64,000 nt of DNA, from the NCBI GenBank assembly GCA_963930775.1, contig OZ005695.1, forward strand, positions 5,270,001-5,334,000. Reading direction: 5' to 3'. Shown here piece after piece: positions 1 to 13,000 of this stretch. Position 1 is the stretch's first letter; each line of letters opens with the position of its first letter. Under the pieces are notes generated by a model. It ran no database searches. It was not told the DNA's origin and saw only the letters and a program-made list of their open reading frames with translations. A program made the position numbers and the translations under genes. The stretch is from Cliona cf. orientalis. Taxonomy: Eukaryota > Porifera > Demospongiae > Clionaida > Clionaidae.

Positions 1-224
1 TCAACATATCATAAAAAGAAGAATTGTACCTGTATATTGCAAGCTGGTATCTTTGACAGCGCACTCAATCCACCAGCAACACCTGTATAATATTACACGT
101 ACACATGAAACTGGTAACAATCATACATTATTAAATTTAATTGCATTTTCTTGGATAACACAAGCCACGGGCACTAATATCATAAATAATATAACACACT
201 ATTCCACAAATATGATATCCCAAA

Positions 225-372
225 ACCGTAAAGTCTGGTTAATAAGCGCACATACTTATTAAGTGCATATTTTTTAATAAGTGCATGCTTCCTTCCTGTT
301 GTTCTAATAAGCGCATGCGCCCAACAAAGATGACAGTAATATTCACCATTCGATCAAGAGTTTTCCATGAAA
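225..372 (+). repeat. Family A element, left arm only
   Basis: Starts with ACCGTAAAGTCTGGTTAATA, the same terminus as the copies at 15643, 29037 and 58011. It continues with the shared internal AATAAGCGCATGC blocks and the GATGACAGTAATATTC segment, then diverges near 372. No matching right terminus is present, so this is a truncated copy. It contains one GCGCATGCGC palindrome near 312. Confidence 0.75.
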
Positions 373-2330
373 TTTGTGAAGGTTTTCTGTTCCTCGCTAA
401 TGGTACCGTATATTTTATAATATAGATGCCGCTAAAAATAATAATAGATCGCGCAGGTGCCTCCAATTAAAACCGAAAAATTCGCGAGCAGGTCAAAGGG
501 CACCAAAATTAGGGAGGCGCCTAAGAGCTGCAATTAGGTGCCATCTAAAAATAATTAATGTCCGGAAATTAAAGGTGCCTTAAATTAGAACAGAAGAAAT
601 TGCACAGGTCTCCAAGGGCGCCCATATTAGAACATACACGGTACTTCAATAAGGGGTCTGGGGTGCTCCCCCAAGGAAAATTATGTTTCTGAGACCACAG
701 ATGCAAATTAACATATGAACGTAATACTCTGTCTTCCACCACCTCTAATTAATATTATGCTTAGGCCATGTGAAGCATGCACCCCAGGAATCTTTTGGTG
801 ACTATGTATTAATTTGACAAGGTACATACACGCACGTGTGTGCATATGCAGGGTGCATGCATGTAGCTGCATGTACGTGTATCTTTACCCAAGTGGATAA
901 TACCTAAGCTTAGGCCTATGACAGTGATAATGCATGAGTGTTTATCAGAAGGGGGTGAGCGTGAGAGGGAGAAGATTGCTATCTTCTACACAGTATGTAT
1001 GGTGGCTATTTCTGGGAGGGGCAGCTACCTTTCATCCTCTCTCCTTGCCCCTTCCACCACCCCCCCCCCCCCCAAAGTCAAACTATTATTCCCAATCTCC
1101 ATTTTACCATGTAATTGTCTAGGTCTAGCAATTAGGGAATGAGACCTGTTCCTATCACTATAATAATAAACAAAGAGTCTATGTTTATAAGGTTATGGGT
1201 CAGAGTTCAAGTGAAACATTCACGACAAGAACATGCACAAGCACTCTTAAGATTACCACGCTATCAAGCACTTTTAAAGAAGGAATGAGATTACTTTTGA
1301 TGCATAGCTATTGATTTCTTATGCCATTGAATTTCGTGAATTTTGGGTGAATCCGATGGTATCCGATGGTATCCGATGAGTCACCACACCTCAGCATTGA
1401 CACTTATGCACCAGTCTTTATAATTATCTCTCTCCATATTTTCATGAACTATAAATACACAGGAATTGTCTAGAGCACATAAATGCACCACTGGATTGAA
1501 GTAGTGATAGTTGCATGCTAGCTAAACTGTAATTTTCAGTACTTGCCGAGGTGGGTGCTCTCTAATATGCTTTAGACCTTGAATGTTGATCCACCCCCTA
1601 TTTAAGCCTAATACCACGCATGGACCCTTTAGCGAAGCTATTATAATTTTGTTTGTATCCAGTGTGAGGATGCTGTATAACAAGTTTGTATACCAACTAC
1701 TCTGCTACACAGTGGTTTGTCCAAGGTGCATAGCCTACAATTTCATACACCATTCACACCATGGATGGACGATACATAATGGGCCCTCTTTTGTGAGACT
1801 ACATGATTTGCTAACCCATACCTAACTTGGTATCAAGCATGAACAGCACATAGCAATACTAGGTGTGGTCAACAGGAATGGCTGATTGAAAATTACGATA
1901 ATGCAGCATGGCCAGTATGAAATACATTGGGGGAAACAAAGTCATTCTTACTATTACATGTACCACTCATTGAGTGATAATCTGCAATTTGTTGTGGTAA
2001 TAGACAGATGACAGACAAGAATCGATTGCTTTATACCATGCATGCAAAGTAATCATAAGAGCAAGGACATGGCAGTACCACATAGTAGTGAAGCAAGCTT
2101 ATTGGTTCATCCATAATTCTTCATAAATAATTTGAAAAACATTTACTAAGGGAAGGGGTGCATGAAACCTAGTATGTACATTGTAAACATCTCTACCATT
2201 CAGGCATTACCCATTGATACTGCCATCCTTACTATTCTCTTCATTTTCAGCTTTCTGGTTTTCAAACTTGCACATCTTGTACATAAGTAGATTAGATAAT
2301 CTACTCCTGGCATAAGCTCCCCCACCATAT
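373..2330. other. No gene recognised; low-complexity intronic DNA
   Basis: If the PRPF31 model is right, this lies in an intron of that minus-strand gene. I see no exon with homology to the missing PRPF31 C-terminal half. Visible features are a poly-C run at about 1060-1073 and three tandem copies of ATCCGATGGT at about 1351-1379. Short open frames here have no recognisable content. Confidence 0.5.
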
Positions 2331-2840
2331 ATCGTACCTTTGCAAAAAAGGGCCTATGGGCGGTACACCTTACACTGGGCCTAGACTGTGGGTGGGACGA
2401 TATTCATGGTATCAGTCGCAGTTAGACGCAAAAGAGCACCCAGCTAAATTACCCACAAGATCTTCATGATTCTAATAGTAGCCACGGCTACTATTGAGTT
2501 CAGCCTTATTCAAGCACGGTTACCAATCAAGAGCGAAGGTGGCCAGCTATCGGGCCAATACTTCAACATGTGCCACAAATGGCAACAATCTGAAGTGGGC
2601 ATGGTTATGATTGCTAGCAGTGCACGATCGCTGAAACACACCATAAGGCTAACCAGGGTGGCTGTTTGGCAGGATACTTATATCGAAGTTCAGTCCTCTT
2701 AAACCAGCCATTTGAGCTGCGTTTTTCCAGGGCAGCTACACATGGGCGCATATTTGAGTAAACATTAGACCTTCGCAGGAAATTGAGGCCAAAGCGGCGG
2801 GTGGGCCGATATTCATAGGCCCTCTTTCGTGAGGGTACGA
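2331..2840. repeat. Family F inverted-repeat element
   Basis: The left end (ATCGTACCTTTGCAAAAAAG, degraded) and right end (CTCTTTCGTGAGGGTACGAT) form an imperfect TIR related to TACCCTCACGAAAGAGGGCC. The internal sequence (ACACTGGGCC, GATATTCATGGTATCAGT, GGGCAGCTACACATGGGCGC) matches the copies at 22437-23380 and 28956-29993. No transposase is visible, so it is a non-autonomous element. Confidence 0.75.
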
Positions 2841-3076
2841 TAAAAAATTTCTAAAGGATATATCTTTCACAGATCAGTAAGAAATGAACATTTCACAGAA
2901 ATAACTTTCGCAGAATGCTCAACTAATCCTATAGGTGTGTGTGGCACGCCAAAAATTTTGTGCAGAAAATTTTTATGGGTGGATCTAAAACGGTAAAATT
3001 CATGATCCTCTTTTTTCCTCAAGGTTTTTGCATTGCGGCAGTACCTATAGAGAAAATGCATTACTCTTTGGCACAC

Positions 3077-3540
3077 AGATGGCGGGTAATTTTTAGGGGT
3101 GTTAATTTGCATAGTCAGAGATAGCCCTCAAAATTAATTTTTGCTGTTTCAAATTTGTGACAGCAGCCCAGCTGGTCTAGGGACGTAGCCCTATGCAAAC
3201 AATAATGTAGTCTATACACATGCTCAACCTCGCTCTTGATTTTCTATCACAAAGCCACATCTGTAAAGAGACTTGGATAAAGAGCACACACAAAATAGAA
3301 TACATGTGTATAAGTGTTGAAGACGCCATCAACAGGATGATAGTAGCAATTGTTGTTTGCTAACACTGGAAACAGTGGGCTACGCTGCCACAGTGTTTTT
3401 GGCCACGCCCATCATCTATTTATTCAAACTCACATGCAATATTACACGTATATCACCGTAGGCATTAATTTTTGTGACTGCCAAATCAACCACAAAAATT
3501 AGCACCCCACAAAAATTACCAGCCATACGATATGTTGACT
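3077..3540. repeat. Family B2 inverted-repeat element
   Basis: The ends GGCGGGTAATTTTTAGGGGT and its near-complement at 3505-3537 (AGCACCCCACAAAAATTACC) form the TIR. The body shares the blocks CCCTCAAAATTAATTTT, TTTGCTAACACTGG and GGCCACGCCCATCATC with copies at 9587-10022 and 60729-61168. It is non-autonomous, with no coding capacity. Confidence 0.75.
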
Positions 3541-3921
3541 GGTAATGTCAAATATATTTTATAATCATGCTTGTTCACGTGCACAAAGAAGATGATTGTA
3601 AAACAATGAAACTTCACGTACTAGATTACCATAAATCACTAATATTTCATTATCAAAATATTTTCAGACAGCCTGGCTGGTATGAAAATTAAATGCGTGA
3701 AAATACATAGCAATATTAACGATAATGCGCGCTACAGGGTCGTTTGCCAGAAAATTATTCAATGCGAAAAATTATTGCACAAAATATTCGTAATTTACAT
3801 GGTAATCTGTACATGTAGCAGTGGGTGACCACCACAATCAGATTTAACTGTACCACAGAATACATTGAAGACATGCATTAATTGCAAACAGAGGCATAGA
3901 TAAAGAATTATAAAAACTTAC

Positions 3922-4039
3922 CCATCAATTTTGCAGCTACTGTAGGTCCAACAATTTGAGACAAGTTAGGAGCAATAAATGACATTCTTGATTCAACATA
4001 CTCCATAATTTTTAGCTTTTTCTCATTCAAGTCTAGCGC
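3922..4039 (-). CDS. PRPF31: PRPF31 coding exon 8 (last in window)
   Basis: Encodes [39 protein letters not shown] and the first base of the next Gly codon. The donor ATGG|GTAAGTTT leads into an intron that extends past the left window edge (over 3.9 kb). Confidence 0.95.
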
Positions 4040-7000
4040 CTGAATCATACAAATCTAGGTAAGCTCTAGGAAGTACACATATAATATTCAAATACCATAT
4101 CGCAAGCTTCTAATACTTGAGCAAGTTCTTTTTCTTCAATTTCTTGTCTTCACATATAATTAAGGCAAAAGGTACATACCAAATCACATATAGATATTAC
4201 ATAAAAACAAACCCTTGTGTAGTCGAGGCTGTAACTGATACAACCATTATGGTTGCTGCAGGAACTATTTCACTTAAGTCAACTTTTGTAACTTCAAGAT
4301 CATTTCTTAACAGCTACATTATACAGAGGAAAGCAAGCATGCATACATATTATGTACAAGCAGTTCGCTCGTCCCCTGCTATACATGATTGTTTTATTTT
4401 GGCATTTAGGACCCACAAAAGTAGGGGAAAGTATCTACAACCGCATGTACATGAAGAGTGGTCTTGCCCATGATGAGTCCCACAGTTGTATACCTACTGT
4501 ACCACTACTCTTTCTAAGGGTGCACGGCCACAGGCCAGAGTGCTAGTGTAATTGCAACTGCAGATCAGAAAAGTGACTGAAACTGCCCTTTACCTGTGTT
4601 TTGGAAGGAAATCACTGATTATTAGAAAATCATAATACCTGGACAGTCTTGATGTACTCGAGAGGAGTGTGTATCAAAGATTCCAGTTCAGGAAAGCGCT
4701 TTGAGTACAGATCTCGGACGAACTTGTGAATAACAACTGTAATGAATATCATCGAAGTAAAATCAAAGTGCATGTTGAAGAATGCGCAAAAACAAGTATA
4801 GCATGCAAGTACAAGACTGTCACAACAAATCTAGAAATACGCATGTACATGTACTAGGGTCCCGCTGGATACCATCAGGGTAACATATGTATTACAAGCA
4901 GAGAAGTACAGCATGCACAAAATAACCTCGAGTCTTGCGCAGCATTTTAGGAAAATTTAATATTAATTATTATTATAGAGTATTAATCAAAGGAATACTA
5001 TAGGGGCACTCCCCGCACGCAGGTATAGTCACCTACGAGCATGTGCAGATACCCTAGCTACCTCAGGATCTTGGCCTCAAAAATGAACCAACTGTGTGAA
5101 TTCAGAGAGTCTGAGAGAAGCAAAACAAGAAAAAGGAGCAATTGATCAAGGATCTTCCAGCAATAATACTCTGAAATCGGGATATCAGAAGACAAAGAAC
5201 CACGCTCGACAAAATGATCAAGCTGGTCGTCAAGCAGGTCCTGGAGAAGAACATACCATAATTCACATTAATTTCATTCGCATACGCATGTAACAATATT
5301 TTTGTCAACTTCAAGCACACGCCATATATTCACTGTATAAGTAACTAAAGGTAAACTATTTTCGCGTAAAAAATTTCATTTCAACAAAATTTTAATTACA
5401 TCAACGAAGCTTCACGAATCCCCACCGGGAGATCTCAAGGAGGGAGTCATCAAGGACTTACCGAGCTTTTTTTTTAAGCCCTCACTTCTCTCTCAAAGGG
5501 ATGAACAGTTGCTATCGAGCACACTCACGTTCATAAGCAGGCCAATGATGGGCATACATGTACCTCCAGCAGACGAGGCGAATATTATGCTGGCAAAGCT
5601 TCAAGCTTGGAAAGGCCAAAACAGTAGGTTCTCCCTGGTTTCTAACCTTAATATGGCATTGGGCTGCCAGCTTAGGTACGGCAACACACATGTGCCAGGT
5701 AGCCGCTGGAATGTAGCAAGCGGTTAACTGTCCACCCTTCCTCTTTCAGGTCCAACTGACGTACTACCGCCGGGTAACAAGCTTAAGGTGGAGTTTATTA
5801 ATCAGGTGATCCCCCCATATAAGGCCTCAGAAAAAAGTTCAGACATCGCCCAGTCAGTAGCAAATTGGCTAAAGGGAATAGGTGACACAAAAAAAGCAGC
5901 TAGGGTACAAGCATTGCATTTGGGAGATAGCTTACCCCCTATTCCCGCCAAGATCACAGCAAGAATTCTATCGATGGTAAGGCTCCCTCCCAAAGCCTTA
6001 TCATCTGGCTGCACAAGTTGAAACTACAAGCTTCTTTGCCTTCATCTTAAAGTAGACATGGTAAATTTTAGTAACACAACTAGGATTTTAATCAAATGTG
6101 TGCTCCCTCCCTCTTCCTTTCTTTTCAAACGTTACGTGCTCCTGCTGCAACTAAAGCAGTGCCATGCCATGTATTGTTTTTACTGTAAAACTGTAGTCTT
6201 GCTTTGTGGTACAAGCTTTTGTACCCATTACTTATTAGTCTTGGAGCTGCCAAATGCTGGCTTTCATTTCAGCAACTCCACCAAACGAAACACGCTCTGT
6301 GTGGCCCTACCCCATCATGGGCTGTCAGCTTGACAATAACTGATGCACGTGGCTTTATCAAGTTCACCCGCATATGAAGTGTCTTTTTGTTTCTCCATCG
6401 TAGCGGTGGTATTTCAGCAGGTCTACGTGGCTCTAGATAGTTTGCTCGATACATGTACGTGCCCGGTTGGACAGAAATAAAGAACTTGGTTTTTTGTCAT
6501 GAATATTTCACTCAAACTCTGGCCCGTAACCATAATTAAATGCACACCTAATGAAGGCTCTTGAGTCCAAATTTACTGCTGGTGAGGTATAATTATTATT
6601 GATTAACATAGTCGCCATCATCAGACTATTCTATAGATTCTACATACAGAATAGCCTCGTCATAAGGCCTTTTGAATGGGGGGAGGGGGAGAGAAGGCCT
6701 GGTATCCACTGCATGTCCCTGTGCTACGTTTTCTGTATAATTTATATGTAATGTGTACACCAAGTGAAATAGTCCATAATATTATATCTAAAGACTATGG
6801 GATGACCTCCTACCCTTTGTACTAGCGATTGTGTTAAACATGTGCCCAAACTTTCCAGAGACCTTTGTTGATCAATACAACAATGCCACTCGAGTTACAT
6901 GTACCTTGAAATCTCACTCGAATCATAAATTTTCCACACCTACCATTTCTAGGTACGTTGAGCGCAAGGAATTAAGGTCAAAGAGCAAGTACATGTATAC

Positions 7001-10000
7001 TAGGCAGTATCCGTATACGCAGTGGATACCCAGCCTCCTTTCCCCCTCCCCGCAGCCAGAAGGCCTGGGGACGAGGCTACATGCAGGAATGATCCTAACT
7101 CAATTTTATAAGATAATAACATAACAAAGAGCTGCTATTATTAATTTTTAGTCCTCCTACACCTCACTTGAGTGATGTTTAGGCTGATAGCAGATTCTCT
7201 GGGGTACCAAATTGCAATATTTTATACATACAGTAGGAGTAAAAAAAACGGTGACGCTTCCGTTCCGTTCCGTCCCGTTCAGTTCAGATGGAAGCGAAAC
7301 AGCCGTTCCCCATGCCCAAGAATGGAAACGGGACGGGCGGAGGCCGACGCGACGGAAAATGCAGTCGACTATTCCAATCGTAGCTAGCACGAAAATGACG
7401 CCTCAACAGCCTAAGAAAGCCAAAAGAAGCATCGCTCTATCCAAGCGATCGCATTTGGAGGCGATCAGAGTCCATTGGCAACGCGAGATCGATCAATCGT
7501 CGATAGCAGACTTTGAACCCAGTCGAGCCTCAATCGCAAAACTCGCTCAAAAGCAAAGAGCGGTAGTAGATAACTTCCCCAGAACAGTTTAGAAGACCGT
7601 AGCAGTATGAAACTATCGATTCTAGTCGGCGAGTCAACATGTTGGCCTTCCTTTTTTTGCACGTCAAAAGACCATGCCCAATTACTAATTATGCACGCAT
7701 GCATACGGAACAGAAATGGAACGGCTGGCATGAACGGGTGCAATGGCGTCTGAACGGGACGGAATGGAACGGAAGCGTCACCATTTTTTTTACTCCTACT
7801 GTATATCCCACCTACTATACTAATGCCATACAAGGCAGGGTTTCATTTAGGATTTTCGTCAAGGGGGGGGCAAACGCACAATTCCAGAGTCAAGGGGGGG
7901 CAAAGACTATAGTGTGTTTTTCCATCCATGAAGAATGATGTTCTGCTCATTAACTTCATTGTATTAGGGGGGTCTGGGGGTATGCTCCCCCAGGAAAAAT
8001 TTTTAATGTTTCAACCTCTGAGACTATTTCTGGTGGCTTCTGAGCACTCGGATGGGGAAAGTCTGTCAGTAATATCCACTGGTTCCCCTCTATTTCAAGT
8101 CAAATATTGCAAGGATGTGGGATATGTCTCCTACCACGCGTAGCGCGAAGCTTTAGCTAATTTATGGTTAAAAAATGAGCAAAATTGCCGCTTTGGACAC
8201 TTTCACCGTTTAAATCTTTTACTTGTGGATGTATTGCCTGTATGGATGGTGGCTACTCTCAAGGGGGGGCAGCCAGCTTCCAAGGGGGGGCGAATGACCC
8301 CTCCCGCCCCCCCCCCCTAAATGAAACCCTGCAAGGGGAGGGTGTGCATGAGCCATATTACCCTCCCCTAGGTAAATATTATTGTAGGGAGAATATGATC
8401 ATATTTCCCTCTTCCTGGTTTGCCAACCAGAATCATTGTTTCATTTTATTATTTTACAGTACCACTGTGTGTGCTACTGTAGTGTCACAGAGCTTATCAT
8501 TGTTTATATAGACACACAGGAAGCAGACACGCTAATCAAATTGACATTAAGCAGGAAGCTATTCCTGCATGCACAATCCACAATCTACAGCCACATAGCA
8601 TTTCTAAAAGAAGCCCAATTCTAAGAGATAGCTAGCTGTGACTAACCTTCGTAGAAGAGAGAAGCTAACTTGATGGTCACAGTCGTTCATCAAAGTTAAC
8701 CTTGCGCTACTCATAGAGAAGCCGAGTCAGCTGTTGATGGCTAGTCATGGTTTGCTATTGGATATTCTGGCATCATCCTGGTCCTGCAAAGTCAAACTAG
8801 TGCCGGGACAGTACGAGGGTCTTTTCAATAATTCTTTTGCTTCATGGTTTGTTTACTATAAGAGTTGCTATAGAAGAAAGCGCACGCACTGCGCTGTGCA
8901 TGTGGACCAATCAGATGGGATACATAACACTCACTGCCCAGTTGCCAGTGATTTGTGGCAGTAAACCAACCCAAGTCTGAGGGTGTAGCAATTGGACAAC
9001 AGTGGCGTATCCAGGATTTGAAGGAGGGAGGTGCTAGATCGATAGCGCGCAAAGCACATGCATAAAAAAATTTAGCCACGCCCCCAAAACGTTGACCATA
9101 CCCCTCATTTATGCGTTCTTGAAGATAGCTGACTGACAAAGAAGGCTGTTCTAGGTCTAGTGACAATGAGAAAACGCTGTTTAAGGAGCAAATTTTAGAG
9201 GCCAGTAAGTTTATTGTTGGTAGGAGCTGCCAGTTATCAATTATCATTGACAATATTTGTGCTGAGGTACTGAGCAGGCTGTTGTGCCAGAGCTGAGGGG
9301 GTGCTCCAGCACCCTGAGCTCCATGCTAGATACGCCACTGGACAATGACTATAATTACTTACAAATGCTGTACTTCATAACTCCAACATAATACATGTAT
9401 ATACATACATGTATTTGTTGGCCATTGCGTAGCAACCAAAGTTTTTATAGGCAAATTCCCAGCTACAAAAGGGTGTACATTGTAGGTGATCACAGGGTAC
9501 GTAAGCCAATGATAACAGGGGTCATGGGCAACCAATTGCAATCGACCATGCATATCATGCACTTCCAATTAAGGTCATACAACTATCGTATGGCGGGTGT
9601 TTTTCATGGGGTGCTATTTTTCGTCATTTTCGTGGTTGACTTGGCAGTCACGTAATTTTCCCACCCACGAAAATTAGTGCCTACGGTGATATGGCAAGTC
9701 CATGATGATGGGCGTGGCCAGAAACATCATGGTAGCGCGGCCAACACTTCCTAGTGTTAGCAAGCAATAGTAGCCACTGTTATCCTGATAATAGCGTCTT
9801 CGACACTACTTGTCCAAGTCTCTGCAGGTATGGCTTAGTATTACATGTAAATAAAGACCACAAGCAAGATCGAGCATGTGTATCAATATCATCGCTTGTG
9901 CAGTGCCATGCCCCTGGACTGGTTGCTGTCACGAAATTTAAAACCACAAAAATTAATTTTGAGGGCCTTCTTGGACTTTCCACAAAAATTAGCACCCAAG

Positions 10001-13000
10001 AAAACTACCCGCCACATGGTATTACACATACACTACATGTGAAATTGAAAAATACAGTAGGGATGCATGGTAATGTAAAAAAAGCATAGCAAAAAGGATT
10101 ACTACTAGGATACATGTAGTAGGATTAATAAGGAACATACTATACACCCCTACTTCATTTTAAGCAATTGTAGGAAAGAGAAGCAGGGATGAGGGGCATA
10201 CCTAAGTTATTCTTCCTAGCTACATGTACTATCCTTGTTAATCCTCGGCACATGCAACAGTAGTTATTTTGTGTGTGTGGCTGCCTGTCTGTCTGTTATC
10301 AAGCTAGCTGAGTCCAAAGTGCAGTGTCATAAGGTACCTTATGGTGTTCCGAACACGTGCATTACGTGGATTTCGCCAACTCCCCTTTCTTCGCAAGTTT
10401 TGGCGTTGATTCTAAGCTTCTAGTCTCGCCCCCATGCAGACCCCACCCCCAAAAGAGGTGGGGTCTGATAGAGGCTTCTTTTTAACTCGAAGGGTAGGCT
10501 ATGTATGGTTAGCTAAAGATCCAACAAGACAACCGGCTCAAAATTGATCGGAGCACAGTTTAATAGTAGATTCAGTGCTGACTCTAGTCTCGAACCCAGA
10601 TCCTCCTTATTTCCACAGCGCTGGATGTATTGCATCACCAGCATGCGGTACATCAAGCACTGCAGAATAAGAGGTATCTGAGTTTGAGACTATGCTGACT
10701 CAAGATGTTTTGAAGAAGCTCCCTAAGGAGGCTACTGTGAGGGAAGCTGACTTGCCGTAGTGTGGAGTTAGATACAACACACAAGGGTTATTGTTGCTGT
10801 GAGCCGTTAAACCCACTGCTGCAGTGCAAGTACATGTATAACATTAGCCTTGCCCCCAACCCTTTAAATTAGTGCACAACATTGTATTAAAAGGGCTAAA
10901 GACGAGGCTACTATGTTAAATAGTGTGCTGCCGTTGCCTGCTTGTGTAGCTAATGCCATGCAACACACCGAGGGTTTTGTGCTCTAGAAAGCTCTAGTTC
11001 CTACAGTGACAATTAGAAATATCCAACTCAAATAATCCACTAACTGTTGACAGAGGAGATTAGCCATTGACTGTGGGTCTACATAGCTACATGTAGCTAT
11101 GAGTGTTTTGAATAGCTATCTGTTTGATTAGTCACATTCAAGGTGTTTTAGCTTCTCAATCAAGAGAAGAGTGATACACTATACAAACTAGCTAGCTCTT
11201 GCTAGTGGCAGGTCTATATTGAATACCGTAGGCGCAGGTTTTTAAGTGCACCTAGGAACTAAGCACATATTTAGAAGTAAATGCAAACTTTCTTCCTGGT
11301 ACATGTGTGTTTAATGTCACAATCATGGGATAATGTGCTAATATCAAGAGTATATGCATGCATGCATGCATGAGCTCACAGCACAATCAAGAGTGCCAGT
11401 TAGTACAACATGCATGCGCAGATAAACGTAGCACCAAACTTGGAACCTACATTGTATGCAAGTATTATGACATAGACCACACCCATCACTGCATGCCAAT
11501 GTAATGGCGACATTCTTGCTCCGCTCAAACTATCATCAGACTATGATAAAGAATAGACCTCGCCTCTCGCTTCCCTCAAGGCTTGGTAGCCCGCTGAGCA
11601 GGCCTCTCGAAACGTGCGGCGCTTCACACTGTTTGCTTGAGAGTACATGTATGTCTCTGTGACCACCCTCGTTTGTGCACATGGCAGTACAATTCTGACC
11701 AATCATGAGCCTTTCAAACCTGTAGAAGAGTGCATCTTTCATGCCCTCAAAATTATAAGTTAGCAGGCCTTCATTTAGAAAGTATCCCAAGAGGGGGGGC
11801 ACAGCTAGCTATAGCATGGCTTAACGTATAGATAGGTTGTGCGCTATAATATACGGAATGTATGTCTATCAACTCTCAGCACATGCGCGGTTGCATCAAT
11901 CCCACCGCTCAGTCCACTGGCAAGCTTTTGATGATCATGGGATGATAGTGGCTTCTTTTCAACTCTAAGGCTTAGCTGCCAATTACCTTGTGTATTCTTG
12001 TGGTATTCTTTGACTCTCTGGCTTGTATGCATGCATGGCATTACAGTGCTTGAACCCAAGTGAGTTGCGATACTATTGGACATGCAATATTGCTCAGTGT
12101 GCTTCAGTCTTGTGCCAAGTGTCAGTGTGGAGTTCGATATAACATACCAGGGTTGTTACTGCTGTGAGCCGTTGAACATTGAATAACACTGCTGTGCATT
12201 AGCCTCGTCCTCAATCCTAGTAGTCTCACCCCAGCAGCCCGCAGCCCTTTAGCTACCCCCTTTTCTGCATGCAACTGTTGAAGCATGTACATGTAGCTAA
12301 TGCCATGCAACGCGCCGAGTGTTTTGTGCTCGAGAGAGCTCTAGTTGTTAAGGTGATTTCTTGGCTTTATGCGTGTGATAATACTAACTTTACAAGGGGG
12401 CGAGAGTTTATCAAGGGAGGGCAAGCGCCTCCCTGCCCCCTCCTAAATGAAGCCCTGCGTTAGGACACAGACTACCGTATTTCTTCTAAAAATTCGGTCT
12501 TTCTAATTATTCGGCACCCTTTACCGAATGATTGAAAATAGTCTCTAATTTTTCGGCAAAGGTCGTCATGCATATATGCTATAAACGGGAATGGAATGCA
12601 CACGCAGGCAGAATGTTGAATCTTAACCTCCAAAAATTCGGCGAAGCTAAAGCAATATTATTATTTTCATGCCGAATTTTTAGAAGAAATATGGTATATA
12701 AGAAAATTGTCACTCTGAAAAAAAAATTTCATTGTATATACACATGTAGTATACATGTAACTACGAGGAAATGCATATATAGGCACACTAGCCATCTACA
12801 TAATGCCATGATCATGATCTCATGAGCAACTTATTTGTATCAAGCAGCTCTTACCTTTTTCCTAGTTGCCGTTTCTAGGTATATGTAGATTTCTTTCTGC
12901 ACATCATTGACGACCCTTACCCACCCGTATACATGCATGGGATGTGGTCGATTAAGTATCGACTTTTAAGCGCATAGCTAATTTTGCAATAGGTGCATGC

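Noticed and set aside
2217-2290. Possible next PRPF31 exon (minus frame with YKMCKFENQKAENE)
   Set aside because: No similarity to the expected Nop-domain sequence after AAKLMG, and no suitable acceptor in phase.
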